This document shows positions 41,261 to 49,485 of a DNA stretch of 64,000 nucleotides, one piece after another. The notes beneath the pieces were generated by a model, which was not told where the DNA came from, searched no databases, and was given only the letters and a program-made list of their open reading frames with translations. The stretch spans positions 1 to 64,000 of the IMG/VR virus record IMGVR_UViG_3300044984_001421. One strand, given 5' to 3'. Each line of letters starts with the position of its first letter. Within the stretch, counting starts at the first letter, position 1. Made by a program: the position numbers and the translations under genes. Source of the stretch: a virus.

Positions 41261-41765
41261 ACATACGGGATGCGACAGGACGCGGCACGCTGGATTTAGA
41301 CACCTTCCGACTCGGCACCAGCACACCCGGAGCTACCCGGTCTTGTCTATTCCGCCCCTTCTAGCTTTTCAGGGGGCCGTAGAGGTCGGCTATCGCCGGC
41401 CTGTCGCATTTCGTATTGGCTGTTGGTGACCGGTGCTGATCTCCGGCTTCGCCCAATGGATTGTCACCAGATGGGCAGACCATAGCTGCGCATCAGCCTG
41501 CGCATCCACCAACACGGCTGCGCTCTCGTACCGGCCCGGTCGATTTACCTCCGCGAGTCGCAGAGGACAAGAGCGCATGCGTGTTTGTGCCGTCTCTCCG
41601 GCTGCCACGCTGCTGTCCGCGTTCAGATGATTCGGTAACGTCGAGTCAACAACCCCGTACCTGGACATTTCTGAAGCGCGACGCCAAGTCTCGTCTTATC
41701 GCTCCAACCGGTCTGGTTTCCGGCCCGCACCGATAAATCGGCCGCGTGTGTTCGTGGCTTCTATA
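41261..41765. other. Non-coding stretch beside tRNA-Thr
   Basis: About 500 bp with no convincing gene. The best frame (minus, 41390-41668) has no ribosome-binding site and no recognisable domain. I looked for further tRNAs on both strands and found tRNA-like fragments only (for example GGTAGCTC on the minus strand near 41335), without a complete cloverleaf. It may hold decayed tRNA genes or an unannotated RNA. Confidence 0.5.
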
Positions 41766-41999
41766 TCAACTCTGAATCCGTTCCTTGGCAAGTCCTATCA
41801 CATGCGCCACCTTGCCGCGCTCCATGGTCAGCTTCCGGTATTCGTCGGCAGCAGACTCGTCCCCGGAAACAGCCGGCCGGAGTTCGTCCAAGCGCGAGGC
41901 AATCTCTCCGTCCCGTTCAACCGCACGGTCGTGGATACGCTGCTCTGCCGCGTTGGTACGGGCAGACAGCGCAGCCAGGTCGGAGAACAGGCGCTTCAT
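41766..41999 (-). CDS. Small coiled-coil protein
   Basis: A 77-residue, highly charged helical protein (LARTNAAEQRIHDRAVER-type text; EYRKLTMERGKVAHVIGLAK). Its ATG shares a base with the stop of the upstream module protein, indicating coupling. No family is recognised. Confidence 0.6.
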   Translation of the reverse strand: MKRLFSDLAALSARTNAAEQRIHDRAVERDGEIASRLDELRPAVSGDESAADEYRKLTMERGKVAHVIGLAKERIQS

Positions 42000-42883
42000 T
42001 AGATCCGGTGCAGCTTGGTCGGGTGGAAGTCTTTGCCGCTGTAGGTCTTCACCGATGAACCGACGTGTTCCATCACTTCGTGTTCCTTTCCGAAGTTGTC
42101 CTTCACCTTGTCGCCGCGACGGAAATAAGCGCCGTACTTCTGGTGCTCTTCGTGACCAACATCGCCAGGCTTCGGAACGCGCTGGTCGTCGTGCGCCTGA
42201 ACTACCGCGCCGTCCTTCCGAGTGTAGGCTTCGATGTGCGACTTCAGGACTTCATGGTCTTCGTCGTCTTCGTCGCGGTCTTCATCTTCGTCGTCTTCGT
42301 CATGCGGAGACAGATCGGACTCATGGTACGAAGCCTTGCTGCCGTCGCTGTGCTTGACGATGTGGAAGTGACCGCTCGGCGCGGTTTCTTGGATCACGCC
42401 GGTTTTACCTTGACCGTTGACCTTGCCGGTCACCTTCACCGAGTCGCCTTCTTTGTGCGTTACCGTCTTTTCTTCGGCGGCAGCGGAATCATCAATGGGC
42501 GCATGGTAGCGGGCATAGCCGTAGCCTTCGGTATTCACAAGATGACGCCCACCATCCTTGTGCTTCAAGACAAAGTGCTGCGGAGCATTCTCGGCGAAGT
42601 CCTTATCGAAATCTGACCCGGCCGGGCTTGTTTTCCCGGCGTTCCCGTAGACCTGTTGATGCGAGAATTCAGGAGCGCCATCCGGGATGTCGCCGGCTGG
42701 GATTTTCTTCGTGTCGCGCGACCACTCGGTGTCCTTCGACATGAACTTGTCGTCGTGTTTTTCAGCGACAGCACGGAGGTCGACCTTCTTGGTGCGCTTG
42801 TCATCATGCGCGTTCACAACGGCACCATCCTTGCGCGTGTAGGCGTCGATGTGGCTTTTCAACAGATCAAACTGGTCGGTCAT
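41999..42883 (-). CDS. SHIDAYTRKDG-module protein with two module copies
   Basis: A 294-residue protein. The shared module occurs at residues 6-30 (KSHIDAYTRKDGAVVNAHDD) and again near 217-240 (KSHIEAYTRKDGAVVQAHDD), separated by a KOW-like strand region (VTGKVNGQGKTGVIQETAPS) and an acidic run of Asp/Glu around 203-214. The duplication suggests a fusion of two formerly separate small proteins. ATG 42883 follows AAGGAGAGCAAAG. Confidence 0.7.
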   Translation of the reverse strand: MTDQFDLLKSHIDAYTRKDGAVVNAHDDKRTKKVDLRAVAEKHDDKFMSKDTEWSRDTKKIPAGDIPDGAPEFSHQQVYGNAGKTSPAGSDFDKDFAENAPQHFVLKHKDGGRHLVNTEGYGYARYHAPIDDSAAAEEKTVTHKEGDSVKVTGKVNGQGKTGVIQETAPSGHFHIVKHSDGSKASYHESDLSPHDEDDEDEDRDEDDEDHEVLKSHIEAYTRKDGAVVQAHDDQRVPKPGDVGHEEHQKYGAYFRRGDKVKDNFGKEHEVMEHVGSSVKTYSGKDFHPTKLHRI

Positions 42884-43181
42884 CTTTGCTCTCCTTAACG
42901 TCCGGACATTCTGCCGTCACGACACGCCGCCCGAACGCCTCTCCTTCCGGGCCTCTCGGCGCAGCAGGAGAAATGGCGATGCGCGACAGCACCGCGCGGA
43001 AGTCGACGCCTTTGTCGGCCATCTCCCCCATCAGCGCAGCCGATACAGCAAGCCACTTCGAGACGTGCCCGCTGGTCCCGTAGTTGGCGACAGCAGCAGG
43101 GTGCATTTTCACAAGCTCGGCGAACTCCTTGATGGAGAGGCCGGCTTTGCCAAGGTGGCGTTTGAATTCGTCATAGGTCAT
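42867..43181 (-). CDS. XRE-like HTH regulator of the second switch
   Basis: A 104-residue protein. Residues 1-45 form a Cro/C1-type helix-turn-helix (YDEFKRHLGKAGLSIKEFAE, then LVKMHPAAVANYG); the rest includes a helix and a flexible tail. It is divergent from the operon starting at 43318, and palindromic operators lie in the 137-bp gap, so it is the probable repressor of that operon. It also overlaps the next module gene by 17 bases. Confidence 0.7.
   Translation of the reverse strand: MTYDEFKRHLGKAGLSIKEFAELVKMHPAAVANYGTSGHVSKWLAVSAALMGEMADKGVDFRAVLSRIAISPAAPRGPEGEAFGRRVVTAECPDVKESKDDRPV
42915..42923 (-). promoter_or_regulatory. Candidate late-promoter motif GTCGTGACG (copy 11)
   Basis: Exact minus-strand copy lying inside the end of the XRE gene, 31 bases before the ATG at 42883, which has a Shine-Dalgarno sequence. 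Confidence 0.7.
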
Positions 43182-43244
43182 GGGTAAAGCATATCACGCC
43201 GCGCGGGCGAAGCAACTCAAATAAAAAACAGAACAATTTAATTA

Positions 43245-43282
43245 TCTAACATTTCTGTTTGCTTTATAACAAAACTGTTATA
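43245..43282 (+). promoter_or_regulatory. Tandem palindromic operators and promoter of the accessory operon
   Basis: TATAACA-AAAC-TGTTATA (43265-43282) is a perfect 7-bp palindrome. A weaker copy, TCTAACA-TTTC-TGTTTGC (43245-43262), starts exactly 20 bp upstream. Candidate promoter: TGTTTG (43256), 17 bp, TATAGA (43279). The pair lies between the divergent XRE gene and the gene at 43318. Confidence 0.75.
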
Positions 43283-43317
43283 GAGTGAGGTCGTCCCCAA
43301 ACAAACAGGAGCACGAA

Positions 43318-43512
43318 ATGAACGGCACCGAACAGACCACCTTGGAATTCGGAACCAAGTACCTCGTAACCCATTCCGGTGGCACCGAACGCCTGACGCT
43401 GGTGCGCGGATGGAATGACCGGCTCCGGTTTGTTGACGAAGACGGCAGCGGGATCTGGATCAACCGCAACACCATCGCATGCATGGCGCAACTTGAAGGA
43501 GAGACGGCATGA
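43318..43512 (+). CDS. Small hypothetical protein, first gene of accessory operon
   Basis: A 64-residue beta-rich protein (LEFGTKYLVTHSGGTERLTL). ATG 43318 follows ACAGGAGCACGAA, directly after the operators. Its stop overlaps the next ATG. No family is recognised. Confidence 0.65.
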   Translation: MNGTEQTTLEFGTKYLVTHSGGTERLTLVRGWNDRLRFVDEDGSGIWINRNTIACMAQLEGETA

Positions 43513-43688
43513 GCAAAGAAACGGAAGCGCTAAAGAAGATCGCCGCACACAACATATTGAAGCGTGCAGCCCCCGATCTTCTTGCGGCACTCGAACAGAT
43601 CATGGCTGAAGTTGCCGGATGCCAGAAAGAACCGAAGTACGAGGCGGCAAGAGCCGCAATTGCAAAAGCGAAAGGAAACAAATCATGA
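43509..43688 (+). CDS. Small helical hypothetical protein
   Basis: A 59-residue protein (MSKETEALKKIAAHNILKRA, then PDLLAALEQIMAEVAGCQ), with ATGA overlaps at both ends. The LLAALE pattern is frequent in small phage proteins of unknown function. Confidence 0.65.
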   Translation: MSKETEALKKIAAHNILKRAAPDLLAALEQIMAEVAGCQKEPKYEAARAAIAKAKGNKS

Positions 43689-43969
43689 GCGTCAAGCAAA
43701 CAATTTCAGCGGCAGCAGAAGCGATCCCCGCCGAGTTCATGAAGCAGATCGGTGCTTCTAACGCGCAGGTTGTCAGCGACAGAAGCATTCGCTTCGACAT
43801 CAAGCAAACATCGGCCGGCGTCAACCGCATCAAGATCACGCTGCAGCCTGACGGCGAGTGGCGGCTCAGGACATACAAGGTCGAGGAACTGGAAGACGTG
43901 CCGGGCATCTTGCCGGCCAGCCTGACCGGTGCGATTGCACAGATTGCAGGGATTGGAGAAGAAGCATGA
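43685..43969 (+). CDS. Hypothetical protein
   Basis: A 94-residue alpha/beta protein (IKITLQPDGEWRLRTYKVEE) coupled by ATGA overlaps to both neighbours. No family is recognised. Confidence 0.65.
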   Translation: MSVKQTISAAAEAIPAEFMKQIGASNAQVVSDRSIRFDIKQTSAGVNRIKITLQPDGEWRLRTYKVEELEDVPGILPASLTGAIAQIAGIGEEA

Positions 43970-44193
43970 CCGCAGCACTCATCACAGAACAAATCGTGGA
44001 CCCAGGCAAGAACATGATGGAGTTCATCGTGGACGCTTCCAGCATCGGACTGAAGCCGGGTGAGTGGCCTGACACACTCGCAACGAACATGGGAAACACG
44101 CTCCCGTTCGCCAAGATCAGCGCCGACGCAGAAGGAACGCATGTGTACCGGCAGATTGCCGGCGGGATCACGCTGACCGTCCTCAACGACTAA
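43966..44193 (+). CDS. Hypothetical protein
   Basis: A 75-residue protein (NMMEFIVDASSIGLKPGEWP), last gene of the first accessory sub-operon; a second operator/promoter follows. No family is recognised. Confidence 0.6.
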   Translation: MTAALITEQIVDPGKNMMEFIVDASSIGLKPGEWPDTLATNMGNTLPFAKISADAEGTHVYRQIAGGITLTVLND

Positions 44194-44211
44194 AACATAA
44201 TTGTTTTATTT

Positions 44212-44251
44212 CTTAACTTTTCTGTTTGCTTTCTAACAGTTTTGTTATAAA
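44212..44251 (+). promoter_or_regulatory. Second copy of tandem operators and promoter
   Basis: TCTAACA-GTTT-TGTTATA (44232-44249) and a weaker CTTAACT-TTTC-TGTTTGC (44212-44229), again 20 bp apart. TGTTTG (44223), 17 bp, TATAAA (44246) gives the same promoter geometry as at 43245-43284. Confidence 0.75.
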
Positions 44252-44284
44252 GTGAAGTTGTTCCAAACAGACCGGAGAAACAGC

Positions 44285-44482
44285 ATGAGCGAAATCACCA
44301 TCAGCGGCGCGATCAAGTTCCAGCCCGACGCTGGGAACAAAGACGGCGGGGAATACAAGTTCCAACTGAACGAGCACCAGACATGGGGAATCCCGGTGAG
44401 AACCATCACCCCGGAAGACCTCCGCGCGATGGCTGACCACCTCGAAGCGCAGCGCAAAAACCAAGGAGCGAGTAATGCCTGA
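44285..44482 (+). CDS. Small hypothetical protein
   Basis: A 65-residue protein (ISGAIKFQPDAGNKDGGEYK, then TPEDLRAMADHLEAQRKN) after an ACCGGAGAAACAGC leader. It is the first gene behind the second operator set. No family is recognised. Confidence 0.6.
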   Translation: MSEITISGAIKFQPDAGNKDGGEYKFQLNEHQTWGIPVRTITPEDLRAMADHLEAQRKNQGASNA

Positions 44483-44729
44483 CATGACCATCACCATCAA
44501 GATCCATGTGTCCCCAGACGATGCCGCATACGCCGAATGCAAGACCATCTATGAGATGTGCGCAGCAGAACTTGCTGCATGGATAGGTAACGATTTGGAT
44601 GACATGGTGTCCGGATACACGCCGGCCAGCATAACGGTCACTCCAGGTCACGATGAAGACACCAGCGCGGCGGAAGAAGCCGCATACCTTGACGAGTTGA
44701 ATCGCGGATACGCGCAAGACCGAATTTGA
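44475..44729 (+). CDS. Small acidic hypothetical protein
   Basis: An 84-residue protein (MTITIKIHVSPDDAAYAECK). ATG 44475 follows AAGGAGCGAGTA and overlaps the previous gene by 8 bases. No family is recognised. Confidence 0.6.
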   Translation: MPDMTITIKIHVSPDDAAYAECKTIYEMCAAELAAWIGNDLDDMVSGYTPASITVTPGHDEDTSAAEEAAYLDELNRGYAQDRI

Positions 44730-44800
44730 CATGCCACCACGCTGGGTGAGTTTTCACTAGGCAAATACGCCGCACACCACGGCATCTGAAAGGAGATCCA

Positions 44801-45286
44801 ATGTCCACAGTAATAAGGCTCGACAGAAACGCGATAGACGCACTGTTCCCGGATGGAAGCGAAGCCAGAGTTGAACTCCAGCGCGCGGTACTTTCAACAG
44901 TGATAAAGCAGTCGATGCACGTTAAAAGCCCGGCTCAGATCGAGGCCATGATCGAGAAAGAACTCACGGTGATCCATGCCGACACCAGGAAACTGGTCGC
45001 TGAATCATCGGCCAGCGTTGCGAAAGAATGGTTTCAATCTTCATGGGGAAATCATTTCCTCACGTCAGACCGGAAACAGTGCATACGCAAGGCTGTCGAG
45101 GATTCGATGGCCGAGCATGTATCCGAATCCATCAAATCTGCGGTTTCCGCGTCTCGGGAATCGGTGGTGTTCCGAGCAAGCAAAATCGCTGAACGTGACA
45201 TACAGCGAATCGTTGACGAAACAGTCGATAAGTCCATTGAAGAAGCGGTCAAGAAGCGCTTCATCGAACTCGCAGCAAAAGCCTGA
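44801..45286 (+). CDS. Helical hypothetical protein
   Basis: A 161-residue, almost entirely helical protein (ARVELQRAVLSTVIKQSMHV; ERDIQRIVDETVDKSIEEAV). ATG 44801 follows AAAGGAGATCCA. The repeated charged helices suggest a coiled-coil or membrane-peripheral role. No family is recognised. Confidence 0.65.
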   Translation: MSTVIRLDRNAIDALFPDGSEARVELQRAVLSTVIKQSMHVKSPAQIEAMIEKELTVIHADTRKLVAESSASVAKEWFQSSWGNHFLTSDRKQCIRKAVEDSMAEHVSESIKSAVSASRESVVFRASKIAERDIQRIVDETVDKSIEEAVKKRFIELAAKA

Positions 45287-45319
45287 CCAACATCACCACC
45301 AACCAGACAAGGAATCAAC

Positions 45320-45805
45320 ATGGCACACGGTGATATCAGAAAAGCCCTTGGCCTTGATTTAAATGAAAACCTTGGCAAGCACCGAACATATCGAATTTGG
45401 AAAGCGATGAAATCGAGGTGCTCATGGGATGGACACGAAGCAACCGACAGATACAGAGGTAAAGGCGTCAAGGTCTGCGCGCGCTGGATGGACTTTTTGT
45501 CCTTCCTCGAAGACATGGGACACCCCCCAACAGCAACCCATTCAATCGACAGAAAGGACACCAACGGCGACTACGAACCAGACAACTGCAGATGGGCAAC
45601 AAAACTCGAACAAAGCAGAAACCGAGTCATGTGCATTTACTTGGACACCCCAATTGGCAGGGTCACCATGACGGAAGCTGCAGCCTACTACGGAATTGAT
45701 TACCACACGGTGTGGAAGCGCCATTTAAGAGGATGGCCGCTTGCAAAACTATTCTCACCAATCACAAAACCAGGCCCAAACAGAAGGAATCAAAATCATG
45801 CATGA
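45320..45805 (+). CDS. HNH-like homing endonuclease (phage type)
   Basis: A 161-residue protein. The stretch RYRGKGVKVCARWMDFLSFL followed by HSIDRKDTNGDYEPDNCRWA is the conserved core of a family of phage-borne nuclease-like proteins; the C-terminus has an accessory HTH (MTEAAAYYGIDYHTVWKRHL). It overlaps the DUF932 gene by 8 bases. It is probably a mobile intron-less homing gene. Confidence 0.75.
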   Translation: MAHGDIRKALGLDLNENLGKHRTYRIWKAMKSRCSWDGHEATDRYRGKGVKVCARWMDFLSFLEDMGHPPTATHSIDRKDTNGDYEPDNCRWATKLEQSRNRVMCIYLDTPIGRVTMTEAAAYYGIDYHTVWKRHLRGWPLAKLFSPITKPGPNRRNQNHA

Positions 45806-46781
45806 ACTCGACACTACAACAGGCACCGCAGCGATGGCATACGCGGCCGGCAGCGCAACACCATGGCATGGCCTGGGCCAGACCATAGACCCGAACGCGA
45901 AGCCGAAAGACTGGCAGCGCGCGGCCGGCATCGAATGGGAAGCCAAGCGCACCCCGGTCGTCTTCAACAACATAAAGGATGAATACCAGGAGTGGAATGC
46001 CAAGCATGTGCTTTACCGCAGCGACACCGGCATGCCTTTATCGGTGGTCAGCGATGACTACCAGATCGTCCAGCCGGCCCATGTGATGGGCTTCTTCGGC
46101 ACACTCGCAGAGCAGGGCGGATTCCAGATCGAGACGGTCGGCGCAATCCGCGAAGGTCGCCGCATCTGGGCGCTCGCCAGGGTCGGAGAAAACGCCAAGA
46201 TCATGGACGACGAAGTCGCACCATACCTGCTGCTCGCCACCAGCTACGACGCAAGCATGGCGACGGTGGCGAAGTTCACCACGGTGCGAGTGGTGTGCAA
46301 CAACACGCTCCAGGCCAGCCTGAAGAACAACGCCGGCCGGAAGCAAGTGTCTATCCCGCACTCGGCGATGTTCAAGCCAGAACAGGTGCGCGCGGAACTT
46401 GGCATCGCGCTCAACTCTTGGGAGGAATTCAAGCTCAAGGCCGGCACGATGGCGAAGATGAAGATCACCGACACCGAGATGGACGTCTACCTGCAAGAAC
46501 TTCTGGAAGACTTCATCCCATACGGAACGACATACAACCCGGATAAGGTGCGCGCCAGCAAGGGATACCAGCGCATCACGCAACTGTTCCACGGTGGGCA
46601 GCTTGGAACCGGCCAGGACGCGATCAACGGCACAGTCTGGGGTCTGGTGCAGGCAGTCGGACAGTACGTCGACCATGAGAAGGGTCGGCTGCAGGACAAC
46701 AGGCTCGACGCGGCATGGTTTGGCCCAGGCGCGAAGATCAAGGACGCTGCATGGACTTTGGCCGAAAAGGTAACGGCATGA
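45798..46781 (+). CDS. DUF932 phage/plasmid protein (TIGR03299 type)
   Basis: A 327-residue protein with the family features ATPWHGLGQTIDPNAKPKDW, LSVVSDDYQIVQPAHVMGFF and VRVVCNNTLQASLKN. The family is frequent in phages and plasmids; its reaction is unknown. ATG 45798 follows AAGGAATC and sits inside the end of the HNH gene. Confidence 0.85.
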   Translation: MHELDTTTGTAAMAYAAGSATPWHGLGQTIDPNAKPKDWQRAAGIEWEAKRTPVVFNNIKDEYQEWNAKHVLYRSDTGMPLSVVSDDYQIVQPAHVMGFFGTLAEQGGFQIETVGAIREGRRIWALARVGENAKIMDDEVAPYLLLATSYDASMATVAKFTTVRVVCNNTLQASLKNNAGRKQVSIPHSAMFKPEQVRAELGIALNSWEEFKLKAGTMAKMKITDTEMDVYLQELLEDFIPYGTTYNPDKVRASKGYQRITQLFHGGQLGTGQDAINGTVWGLVQAVGQYVDHEKGRLQDNRLDAAWFGPGAKIKDAAWTLAEKVTA

Positions 46782-47692
46782 AAGACACAGCAACCGTAGT
46801 CGACACGCTGGTCGGTACGTCGGCCATCAACGCGATGGTCACGAAGTCGAACCGGGACAAGATGCCTTCGGAAAAACTCGGTCGAGTATTGGCCGCGCTT
46901 GGGGTCAACCCGATAGGCAAAGACCCGCGCGGGTTCATGCTGTGGTCTAGCATCGCTGTGCAAGCGGTCATCCCAGGAATCAGAAAGGTCATCGAGGACG
47001 AGAAGTCTGTGATTGACAAGCTGTCCGAGCCGCAGAAAGAAGAACCAAAGCCGGCCGCATTGCCAGAATACGCGAACCTTATCGCCGACATGGACCACCG
47101 GGTCAGCCTGATCATCGGCGACATAATGGAGGATACGGTCGAGAAGGTCGCGCAGATGCACGCTGGGAATCAAACCATCTTCAAGACGCTGATCGAGCAC
47201 GACAAGAAGCGGAAGGACGAACATGATGCGGTCATGCAGAACCTGCTCGATGTGACATCTGGACTTGCGGCCATCGTTGCGAAACTGAATGAGCCGGTAG
47301 TCGATAAAAAACCCGCGCAGGCGCAGATTGCCGATCCAACTTCCAAAGAGATACCGCGAGTTGTTGAAATTCTTGAGTCGGCAATCCAAGGGAAAAAACA
47401 CCGTCCGCACATCGGCATCATCGGCATCACATCGCCGGCATCGTCGCAGATTGAAAAAGAGTTCTGCGATAGTTTCAAGATATCGATGCTCGGCCCGAAC
47501 GAGCCGCACAAGATCGTCAATATGCGCAACTGCGACCGCGTCTTTACGCTGCGCGGCAAGGTCATGTCGCGCCACATGAACGAACTCAAGAATATCGGAC
47601 AGAAGCCGTACAGTATCGGAGACAGCGTGAGCAAGATCCGCGACGCGCTGACGGCTTACTTCATCGAAGTGTCTGAGAAGGAGGCAGCATGA
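46778..47692 (+). CDS. Hypothetical protein with helical N-terminus and Rossmann-like C-terminus
   Basis: A 304-residue protein. The N-terminal half is helical with a hydrophobic WSSIAVQAVIPGIRKV stretch and a coiled coil. The last 100 residues begin HRPHIGIIGITSPASSQIEK and alternate strands and helices, like a nucleotide-binding or TIR-like fold. ATG 46778 overlaps the DUF932 stop. No firm family. Confidence 0.6.
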   Translation: MKDTATVVDTLVGTSAINAMVTKSNRDKMPSEKLGRVLAALGVNPIGKDPRGFMLWSSIAVQAVIPGIRKVIEDEKSVIDKLSEPQKEEPKPAALPEYANLIADMDHRVSLIIGDIMEDTVEKVAQMHAGNQTIFKTLIEHDKKRKDEHDAVMQNLLDVTSGLAAIVAKLNEPVVDKKPAQAQIADPTSKEIPRVVEILESAIQGKKHRPHIGIIGITSPASSQIEKEFCDSFKISMLGPNEPHKIVNMRNCDRVFTLRGKVMSRHMNELKNIGQKPYSIGDSVSKIRDALTAYFIEVSEKEAA

Positions 47693-47925
47693 TGCTTCCG
47701 CAATCATCGGAACGCATCAGAAAGCTCAAGTCAGAAGGTGCTGCCAAACGTAAGCGCCTTATGTCTCTGGTGCCTGATGAATTCACCATAGCGCAGTTGG
47801 TGATGGCCTCTGGGATGAGCGCATCAGAAGCCAGATCACAGATCCAGAAAATGATGCGATGGAATGAAGTGAAGCAGACAAGCGAATACAAAACTCCACG
47901 CACATACAGAAAGGATGCAGCATGA
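47689..47925 (+). CDS. Small HTH-like protein
   Basis: A 78-residue basic protein; the FTIAQLVMASGMSASEARSQ stretch resembles a winged-helix recognition region. ATG 47689 follows AAGGAGGCAGC. It lies next to another small wHTH-like gene. Probably a DNA-binding regulator. Confidence 0.55.
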   Translation: MMLPQSSERIRKLKSEGAAKRKRLMSLVPDEFTIAQLVMASGMSASEARSQIQKMMRWNEVKQTSEYKTPRTYRKDAA

Positions 47926-48206
47926 GCCGCCCTACACATCGAGGAAACACACTGTCCCCGGAAATGAATGCATCAGAACTGACCTATCTTGCGATGAGAG
48001 CAGGCCCGATTGATGCGTCTGCGCTCCGCATAAGAGCCGGAGGAATCAGCCACGCAAACAAGATGGTTCGCATCGGGCATGCGACGGTCAGTACAGACGG
48101 ACAGAATCCGGTCTACCGCATCACGAATGAAGGACGTGCAGCGTGCCCAAGCCGCCGCACAATCGAGAAGGAAATCGTTGAGATTTATCCGGGAGTGATG
48201 GCATGA
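47922..48206 (+). CDS. Small winged-helix-like protein
   Basis: A 94-residue protein with MNASELTYLAMRAGPIDASA and NPVYRITNEGRAACPS, the second typical of a wing that ends in 'Y-IT-EGR'. Coupled by ATGA overlaps on both sides. Possible DNA-binding protein. Confidence 0.6.
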   Translation: MSRPTHRGNTLSPEMNASELTYLAMRAGPIDASALRIRAGGISHANKMVRIGHATVSTDGQNPVYRITNEGRAACPSRRTIEKEIVEIYPGVMA

Positions 48207-48466
48207 ACGAAACTGAACTCGAATCTCCGCGAGATGAAATGGGCCGGCTGCTCAGTCACGGTGAGCATTACTGGCTGGACTTGCCGATTCACCCCAATGC
48301 TGCTGCGGCTCTCGGAGAAGAACGGATGATCGTGATCTTCAACCAGACGATGGTGGCGCTCCACAACAACGTCGCCAACCGGCTGATATTTGCCTGGTCC
48401 GGTTCGATGCGTTACCCAGGCTGCCACGGTGATGTCGTGTTTAACGAAGCTGGGGATGCAGCATGA
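48203..48466 (+). CDS. Hypothetical protein
   Basis: An 87-residue protein (EHYWLDLPIHPNAAAALGEE) with ATGA overlaps. No family is recognised. Confidence 0.6.
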   Translation: MNETELESPRDEMGRLLSHGEHYWLDLPIHPNAAAALGEERMIVIFNQTMVALHNNVANRLIFAWSGSMRYPGCHGDVVFNEAGDAA

Positions 48467-48783
48467 AAACAGCATCGAAACAAACCTTGGAAGCGCGCAT
48501 AGCAACGCTTGAGCGTCAGCTTCAAGAAGCCATAGCAGGGCAAGCGCACACCTACCACTTCGCTGACGCCTATCTGGACAAGGCGAGCACTAAACACCTC
48601 ATGGCTTCTGGTGTGATTCTGACCATGACGGTGCTCGGTGGGAGGGCAATCTGCGAACCAGTGTTGATCCGGGATGGGCTGTCAGACGAAACGATAGCCG
48701 CACTGAAGGCTGACATGCGCCGAAGTTACGAACTGGCGACCATGTACAAACCTAAACCGCTGCCACAAAAGGAAGAAAAATGA
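48463..48783 (+). CDS. Hypothetical protein
   Basis: A 106-residue protein with an N-terminal coiled coil (LEARIATLERQLQEAIAG) and a mixed C-terminus. Coupled to both neighbours. No family is recognised. Confidence 0.6.
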   Translation: MKTASKQTLEARIATLERQLQEAIAGQAHTYHFADAYLDKASTKHLMASGVILTMTVLGGRAICEPVLIRDGLSDETIAALKADMRRSYELATMYKPKPLPQKEEK

Positions 48784-49148
48784 GCAACAAGCACTACGCG
48801 GAACGCGACGCCATGGAACAGGGGCAGTTCTACATCGACCACGTCATGGCAATGACAGCAGAGGAACTGCACAGCAAGGCGGACATCGCCGCAGAGTTAG
48901 CGCACCGAGACATCATCATCAAGAACCTCGAAAACCGCCTCGCTGTCTGGGAAGCCGGCACTGCTGCGGACATCTCGCGGTCGATGATCAAGACGGCAGA
49001 CAAACTCATGCAGGAGCGCGATGCCATCAAGTCCGCGCTCTCCGATCTGCTGTTTGTCATCAACCCGGACAAGGACGGGTCGTTTTTCATCTGCGAAGAA
49101 GGAGCGGTAATTATCGCTGCCGCGCGGATTACATTGGAGGAATCATGA
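48780..49148 (+). CDS. Helical hypothetical protein
   Basis: A 122-residue, mainly helical protein (TAEELHSKADIAAELAHRDI; RSMIKTADKLMQERDAIKSA). ATGA overlaps on both sides. No family is recognised. Confidence 0.6.
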   Translation: MSNKHYAERDAMEQGQFYIDHVMAMTAEELHSKADIAAELAHRDIIIKNLENRLAVWEAGTAADISRSMIKTADKLMQERDAIKSALSDLLFVINPDKDGSFFICEEGAVIIAAARITLEES

Positions 49149-49369
49149 GCGAGAAAAACACAGGCGGGCCGGCGTTTCCGTTTGCATTTGCAGATGAAGA
49201 CCGGGTTAGTGATGGCATGACCATGCGCGATTACTTCGCGGCGAAGGCGATACCTTACGCACAAGAATCAGGTTTCTATGACAAAACAAAGCCTGGAACT
49301 TGGGCAGAACAGGTTGCGGTTGAGTGCTATGAGATGGCCGACGCAATGCTGAAAGCGAGGGAAGCATGA
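49145..49369 (+). CDS. Conserved small phage protein
   Basis: A 74-residue protein with GGPAFPFAFADEDRVSDGMT followed by RDYFAAKAI, a pattern common in small phage proteins of unknown function ('GG.AFP...GMTLRDYFAAKA'). Confidence 0.75.
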   Translation: MSEKNTGGPAFPFAFADEDRVSDGMTMRDYFAAKAIPYAQESGFYDKTKPGTWAEQVAVECYEMADAMLKAREA

Positions 49370-49437
49370 GCCGGCCAGGACAAGGAACAGACATCAAGGT
49401 CGCCAGCCCGGCATGCCGGATGTTCGAGCAGAAATAA
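49366..49437 (+). CDS. Possible 23-residue peptide
   Basis: The ATG at 49366 overlaps the previous stop and encodes MSRPGQGTDIKVASPACRMF and three more residues. The overlap supports translation, but the length leaves it uncertain. Confidence 0.4.
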   Translation: MSRPGQGTDIKVASPACRMFEQK

Positions 49438-49450
49438 CCGTTTTTTTATG

Positions 49451-49479
49451 TTGCTTTATAACAGTTTTGTTTGTACTGT
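49451..49479 (+). promoter_or_regulatory. Third operator and promoter copy
   Basis: TATAACA-GTTT-TGTTTGT (49457-49474) matches the operator family. TTGCTT (49451-49456), 17 bp, TACTGT (49474-49479) is a plausible promoter whose transcript would begin at or very near the ATG at 49486, where no Shine-Dalgarno sequence is present. Confidence 0.65.
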
Positions 49480-49485
49480 AAGCGC

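Noticed and set aside
41285-41345. Second tRNA gene upstream of tRNA-Thr
   Set aside because: A D-arm-like GGTAGCTC is present on the minus strand, but no pairing acceptor stem or T-arm can be drawn.
41390-41668. 92-residue minus-strand frame in the non-coding region beside tRNA-Thr
   Set aside because: No ribosome-binding site, no promoter motif and no recognisable domain; kept as non-coding.
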